64,000 nucleotides of DNA, from NCBI GenBank assembly GCA_013180625.2, contig SNVD02013979.1:186001-250000 (forward strand). Direction: 5' to 3'. Made by a program: the position numbers and the translations under genes. Under the pieces are notes generated by a model. That model saw nothing but the letters and a program-made list of their open reading frames with translations, searched no databases and was not told the DNA's origin. Shown here piece by piece: positions 59,209 to 64,000 of this stretch. This stretch comes from Boswellia sacra (taxonomy: Eukaryota; Streptophyta; Magnoliopsida; Sapindales; Burseraceae). Positions within the stretch are counted from its first letter, which is position 1, and each line of letters begins with the position of its first letter.

Positions 59209-61567
59209 AGAATCTCTCATCCGGGATCCCAGATTTTGACAAATTCTGGACATAAGTTTATTGGCTGTTGGATTTTTCCAACGCTAGAAAGGGTTCAGTA
59301 TAAAAAAAATATAAATGGTAATTTACAGCTATCAATCGCCACTCCCTAAGTTTCCTTCGACAGAGAGCTTGAATCAAATCATACATCTCTCTTTCTTTTT
59401 CTATTACTCATCTTTCCATTGATTGTCAGCCTTTCTTTCTTTGATCTTTAAATACTTTGTTATTACTTGAGGGTCAGTCTATAGCTTCCATTCTCTTAAA
59501 TCTTTACAACACTAATCTGGGTATCAAGTTTGCCTCTCATCAGCACGCAGGGGGTGATTGAGGGTCCTCAGCCTTAAATTTTTTTAATCTGATATTCATG
59601 ATTAAAAATTGATCTTGTACAATATGAATGCTAGAAGATTTTGCTCCTAGCCAACATTAATATAGTCTCTGTAATTGTCATCTACCCAAAACATATCAAA
59701 TCTCTGTAGAAGATTTGACCTTGTATCAATCTTAATAAATTTTAGTCATTTTAAACAACCCAAAACATATGATTTATAACCCTTCCTAGTTCTCCTTTCG
59801 GTCCTTTCCCTTTGATGACTCTACTTGCTCAGTAACCATACTGTTCTCCTTACCCTCTTCCCTACTAGTTAAACTCAAACAATTACTGGATTAAGAGAGT
59901 GTAAGTTTTCTACATGAATATTTGAGATAGAAGAAATAGAGAATCAAGAGTTTAAAAAAGCTCTTTGGAATGGAGGACCAAAAATTGGAGAACTGAAGAG
60001 TATGAGGGAAGATAGAGATACAATGGATAGTATAGACAGTTTTACAAGGAATTTTCATTAAATGCAATTGCTTTCTAATAAGCTATCTCTCCATATAAAT
60101 TTCTTTTTATCACTTTATAAATAAATATTTTTATTGATAAATCTGAAATAAATCCAAGCCGTGAGATGTCTCCAACGACTGGAATACTCGGTTCGAACTT
60201 TGTTAAAATCTACTATCCCTGATGGGAGACTCTCTGTTGTCTTCCATTCCAAAGAGCTTTCTTAAACTCTTGATTCTTCAGTTCTTCTATCTCAATATTG
60301 ATGCAGAAAACTTGCACTCTCTTAATCCAGTAATTGTTTGAGTTTAACTAGTAGGGAAGAGGGTGAGGAGAACAACATGGTTACTGAGCAAGTAGAAAAT
60401 TAAAGGGAAAGGACAGAAAGGAGAACGAGGGATGGTTATTGTACCCATGGGGTCCCCATTTGGATAATCCTCATTTGGAAGTCCCACATTGATTGGTTAA
60501 GGGAAGGTCATGAGGCTTATATATGGGAGGAGTTCCTCCACCTAATAGACTAGTCTTTTGGGCTGGATACTTGCTTCATATATGGTGGCCCATTTATTGA
60601 AAAATAATTGTTGTTATGCGCAGCGGAAGTGATCCGTAACAAGTGGTATCAGAGCCAACCCAAGACAGCAATGTGTGGACTCGTGTGGACTCGTTTGGTT
60701 CAGACAAAGATGGTGACTCTGCCCACCGGGGCCTTATCATTGTAGAGGATTATCGTTGGTTCAGACAAGGATGAGGGGGCCTTGTCTGAGGAGGGGGATT
60801 GTTGTACCCATGGGGTCTCTATTTGGATAATCCTCATTTAAGAGTCCCACATTGATTGGTTAAGGGAAGGTCATGAGGCTTATACATGGAAGGAGTTCCT
60901 CCACCTAATAGACTAGTCTTTTGGGTTAAATACTTACTCAATATATGGTGGCCCATTTGTTGAAAAATTATTGTTGTGCACGACAGAAACGACCCGTAAC
61001 AATGGTTATAAATCATATTTTTTGGGTTGTTTAAGATGACGAAAAGTTTTTTAATATGGATAGAAGATCAAATCCTCTGCAGAGATTTGATATGTTTTGG
61101 GTTGACGACAACTACAGATATTGCATTAACATTGGGGGAAGCAAAATCTTCTAGTATTCATATCGTACAAGATCAAATTTTTAATCATGAATATCAGATA
61201 AAAAAATATTAATGTTAGAACCCTCAATCGCCTACTGCGTTTTGATGAGAGGCAAACTTGATGCCCAGATTTAGTGTTGTAAAAACTTGAGAGAATGGAA
61301 GCTTCAAGTAATAACGAAGTATTTGAAGACCAAAGAAAGAGGCTGACAATCAATGGAAAGAGGAGTTACAGAAAAAGAAAGAGAGAGAGATGTACCATTT
61401 GATTCAAGCTCTCTGTCCAAGGAAACTTACGGAGCAGTGCTTGATAGTTGTAAGTTACCATATATATGTTATATTGATGCCTTTCTAGCGTTGGATAAAT
61501 CCAATGCCTAATAAACTTACGTCCGGAATTTGTCAGAATCTGGGATCCCAAGTGGGAGACTCTTATA
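59209..61567. mobile_element. foldback element with about 790-bp arms, interrupted by a TRIM
   Basis: The left arm (59209-59995) is matched inverted by the right arm (60235-60436 plus 61007-61567). Shared blocks include GAATCTCTCATCCGGGATCC / GGGATCCCAAGTGGGAGACT, TTTGACAAATTCTGGAC, CCAACGCTAGAAAG, GATTGTCAGCCT, GTTTGCCTCTCATCA, CCCAAAACATATCAAATCTC and CAAACAATTACTGGATTAAG. The loop (59996-60234) contains a further diverged end-like sequence (60170-60235). The TRIM lies in the right arm. No transposase. Confidence 0.88.
60437..61001 (+). mobile_element. complete TRIM retrotransposon
   Basis: 565-bp terminal-repeat retrotransposon in miniature. LTRs 60437-60641 and 60800-61001 are close to identical and end CCGTAACA. 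The primer-binding site TGGTATCAGAGCC starts at 60644 and a purine tract (GAGGAGGGGGAT) precedes the second LTR. A perfect 5-bp duplication ATGGT lies at 60432-60436 and 61002-61006. The left LTR begins TATTGTACC where the right begins TGTTGTACC, one G-to-A change. There is no coding capacity. Confidence 0.96.
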
Positions 61568-63290
61568 TTTATACACACACGTATACGGACATATATTAAA
61601 TTAAGAAGATTATTGATATACATTTATCTCCTAAACATTTTTCTATTTTTGTTTGACCCTCATTTTGATGGAGCTTGCTTCCAAAAATTGAACGGTTTAT
61701 GAGCTGATTAAATTTGAGCCACTAAACTAACAAGTGGTTTAGAATATAATAAGTTAACAAACTAATAAAACTATTTAATATCATTTTAATTGAAACTAAG
61801 CCCTAATGAAGATGTTTATTTTATAGTAAATAACCAAGGTACCCTTTTACTTTCAACTTAGAAGACAAATAACTAGATTAGGAAAAGAAATAGTGAAAAA
61901 ATAAAAACAAGGAAATTGTTAAAATTAAAAGGGAGGAAAAGTGCAAAATGAAAATAATAATAATAATTATTATTATTATTATGTCAGCTTTTACTTTACA
62001 AGGTAATGCAATTGATGTTGATATTTATATAAGAAAAAAATCTTTTTTGATTATATTTAATCAAAAATTATATTTCTAGACACCACATACAAGGAATAAT
62101 GAGATTCAGTCTCTATACATCCTTTATTATTTTATTTTTAATCAGTAGAAATTTAATCTGAGAACAAGCTCCCTTAGTCTCACTCACTTACAAGAACATT
62201 AGAATTGGTAAAAATGGATGGAATATACGTATAAATAATAGAGCTCAGGATATTTCTTTTTTGCTTTTCGTTTAAATTTAGATCTTCAAAGATAATTCTT
62301 TTTTAAAATAAAATATATAAAACAATAACTACTGTTAAAAGAAACGTACATATTAGATACGGAAGTTTAAACTTATGAGTACAAGATAGATTAAATGAAT
62401 GTTTTAAATGGAATTGTATTAGTATAAATATTCATGATAAATTAGATTATAACGGAACAAATATTAATTCAATTAAATGTAAATAAATGAAAAACCTTAA
62501 TTAACGGAAACAGAAGAAGAAATCTATAAATTAAATTAAGAATCACATAATAGAAATAATAAACATAAATTAAATGAATTGCATCTTATTAGATTGGACC
62601 TTGTAAGAGTGTTCAGCAAAATTGGCACAAAATTGGTTTGTAACATAGCCAATATCCATCTTTCTTTACTCATTCCTTTTAACAAGGACTTGATCCAATT
62701 TCCTACTTTTGAAGATGATTTTTCCTTTCAATATCATTTATTACTATATGTTTTAATAATATTTATATGAAATTTAATCTAATCCAACATAATATTGTCT
62801 ATTTTATTTACATTGGTACAATATGTAGGAACGGGAATGAAATGGGGTTAGGGAAAGCACATTCCACACAGGAGAAGGACTTCCATACATACGCTGCACT
62901 ACAGCGGACGGTCCAGAATGCGCCACGTAGGCGTCTCATGCCGATGTGGTGCCTACGTGGCAGCTCCTGGTTGCATCCGCTGCAGTGCAACGGATGTATG
63001 GCAGACTTTCTCCCCACACAGAGATTCCCCACCCCACCCCAAATTACAAGAGGAATGCACAGTGAATGAGGTTTAAATTAAAAAATGAGATGGGGAATAA
63101 GGAAGGCCTCCTCACCACCAACCTGCCTCATTGCCATCCGAAGGAGTGGACACGGCTCCAAATCTTGCCGGCATAATTAACAAGAGCTGTTTCTTTTTAT
63201 TGGTGGGAAGCATGCCCCAAACTAGGAAATGCTCACATTCAATCAGTTTTTTAAGTAAATTTGGGCGGACCAAATATAATGTGTGGGTGT
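61568..63290 (+). repeat. 1.7-kb tandem unit, copy C
   Basis: The most complete unit. It starts around the ACACACACGTATAC tract, then ATTAAATTAAGAAGATT (61595), AAGCCCTAATG (61798), and on through the same landmark order as copy B to GCATGCCCCAAACTAGGAAA and a GTGTGGGTGTGTGT tract. A MITE (62872-63012) is inserted. Copy D begins immediately after, with offsets of 1697-1706 bases between matching landmarks. Non-coding. Confidence 0.92.
62872..63012. mobile_element. 141-bp palindromic MITE in copy C
   Basis: Ends GAGAAGGACTTCCATACATA and (inverted) GAGAAAGTCTGCCATACATC continue into a GC-rich palindrome with CGCCACGTAGGCG and GTGCCTACGTGGCAGC. Flanks TCCACACAG (62863-62871) and CCCACACAG (63013-63021) agree in 8 of 9. 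Copy B has the uninterrupted target (TTTCCACATAGAGATT). Confidence 0.93.
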
Positions 63291-64000
63291 GTGTCTATAC
63301 ATTAAATTAAGAAGATTTTATTGATATAGATGTATCTCTAAAGATTTGTCCAATTTTGTTTGACCCTTATTTTTAATGAGCTTGCTTATAACAATTAATC
63401 AGTTTATGAGCTAATTAAATTGAGCCAATAAACTAAGAAGTGGGTTGGAATGTAACAAGTTACCAGACTAAATATTTAACTTTAACTAAAGATTAAGCCC
63501 TAATGGAGATTATTATTTTATAGTAAATAACCAAGATACCCTTTTACTTTTAACTTGGAAGAAAAACAACTAGATTAGGGAAATAGATAGTGAAAAAATG
63601 AAAACAAGGAAATTGTTAAAATTAAATGGGAGGAAAAGTGCAAAATGAAAATAAATAATTATTATTATTATTTTGTTAGCTTTTACTTTACATGGTAATG
63701 CAACTGATGTTGATATTTATATAAGAAAAAAATCTATTTTGACTATGTTTAATTGAAAATTATATTTTAGGACATCATACACATGGAATAACGAGATTCA
63801 GCCTTCGTACATCCTTAACTATCTTATTTTTAATATCACAAATTTAATCTGCGAACTATGTCCTTAGTCTTACTCACTCAAAATAACATCAGAATCGGTA
63901 AAAATGGGTAGAATATACCTATAAGTGATATAGCTTGGGATTTTTTTTTTGTTTATATTTAGATCTTCGAAGATCCTTTAGTAAAATAAAATATATAAAA
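63291..64000 (+). repeat. 1.7-kb tandem unit, copy D (cut by the window end)
   Basis: Starts with the (GT)n/ATTAAATTAAGAAGATT junction at 63301 and follows copy C through TTGACCCTTATTTTTAATGAG, AAGCCCTAATGGAGAT, TTTTATAGTAAATAACCAAG and GAATAACGAGATTCAG. It continues past the end of the window. Confidence 0.92.

Noticed and set aside
60644..60656. Sequence complementary to a tRNA end, considered as a tRNA gene fragment
   Set aside because: It is the 12-13 base primer-binding site of the TRIM; no cloverleaf can be formed around it.

Overview
This is nuclear DNA from a flowering plant, most likely a eudicot. It is AT-rich, its genes have many introns with plant-type splice sites, and it carries plant LTR retrotransposons primed by the initiator-methionine tRNA, a TRIM, MITEs, and Mutator-like and hAT-like DNA transposons. 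The species cannot be told from the sequence. Nothing prokaryotic, viral or organellar was recognised.

Four host genes are supported. (1) A 14-exon CBL-interacting protein kinase of the CIPK21 type on + (2492-5051, with a possible alternative last exon to 5184). (2) A 10-exon DUF676 alpha/beta-hydrolase (putative serine esterase/lipase) on - (22011 down to 14783). (3) An intronless secreted CAP/PR-1-like protein on + (25849-26457). (4) A second intronless CAP/PR-1-like protein on - (39024 down to 38479). From memory, Arabidopsis keeps CIPK21 next to a CAP gene on chromosome 5, and an alpha/beta-hydrolase next to two CAP genes on chromosome 4. The window therefore looks like an ancestral block whose two halves were retained on different Arabidopsis duplicates.

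Most of the rest is transposon-derived and strongly nested. 7.97-8.79 kb: a hAT-like element filled with a tandem repeat. 9.1-14.2 kb: a decayed Ty3/gypsy element lacking RNase H and most of integrase. Hydrolase introns: a TIR element and small MITEs. 27.3-27.8 kb: a TIR element. 27.87-33.95 kb: one TIR element interrupted by a MULE (28298-33112) flanked by a 9-bp duplication. That MULE holds a mudrA-type N-terminal ORF, a Ulp1-protease terminal exon, an array of GCACGAC/GTCGTGC palindromes and a captured piece of a nucleostemin-like (NSN1) GTPase gene with its intron. 34.4-37.2 kb: a foldback MULE with a 9-bp duplication, interrupted by a second MULE with a 10-bp duplication. 41.2-45.9 kb: a copia pol remnant split by a non-coding LTR element.

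From 47.7 kb to the end the backbone is a tandem array of a roughly 1.7-kb non-coding unit (two fuller and two partial copies). Its microsatellite junctions have repeatedly received insertions: an inverted TIR element with a probable solo LTR, a long-TIR element containing a hAT-like and a PIF-like element, a TIR element containing a gag-only copia-like element, and a foldback element containing a complete TRIM. Protein-coding content is thus confined to four loci, and the 12-kb gap between the two CAP genes consists largely of transposon insertions.
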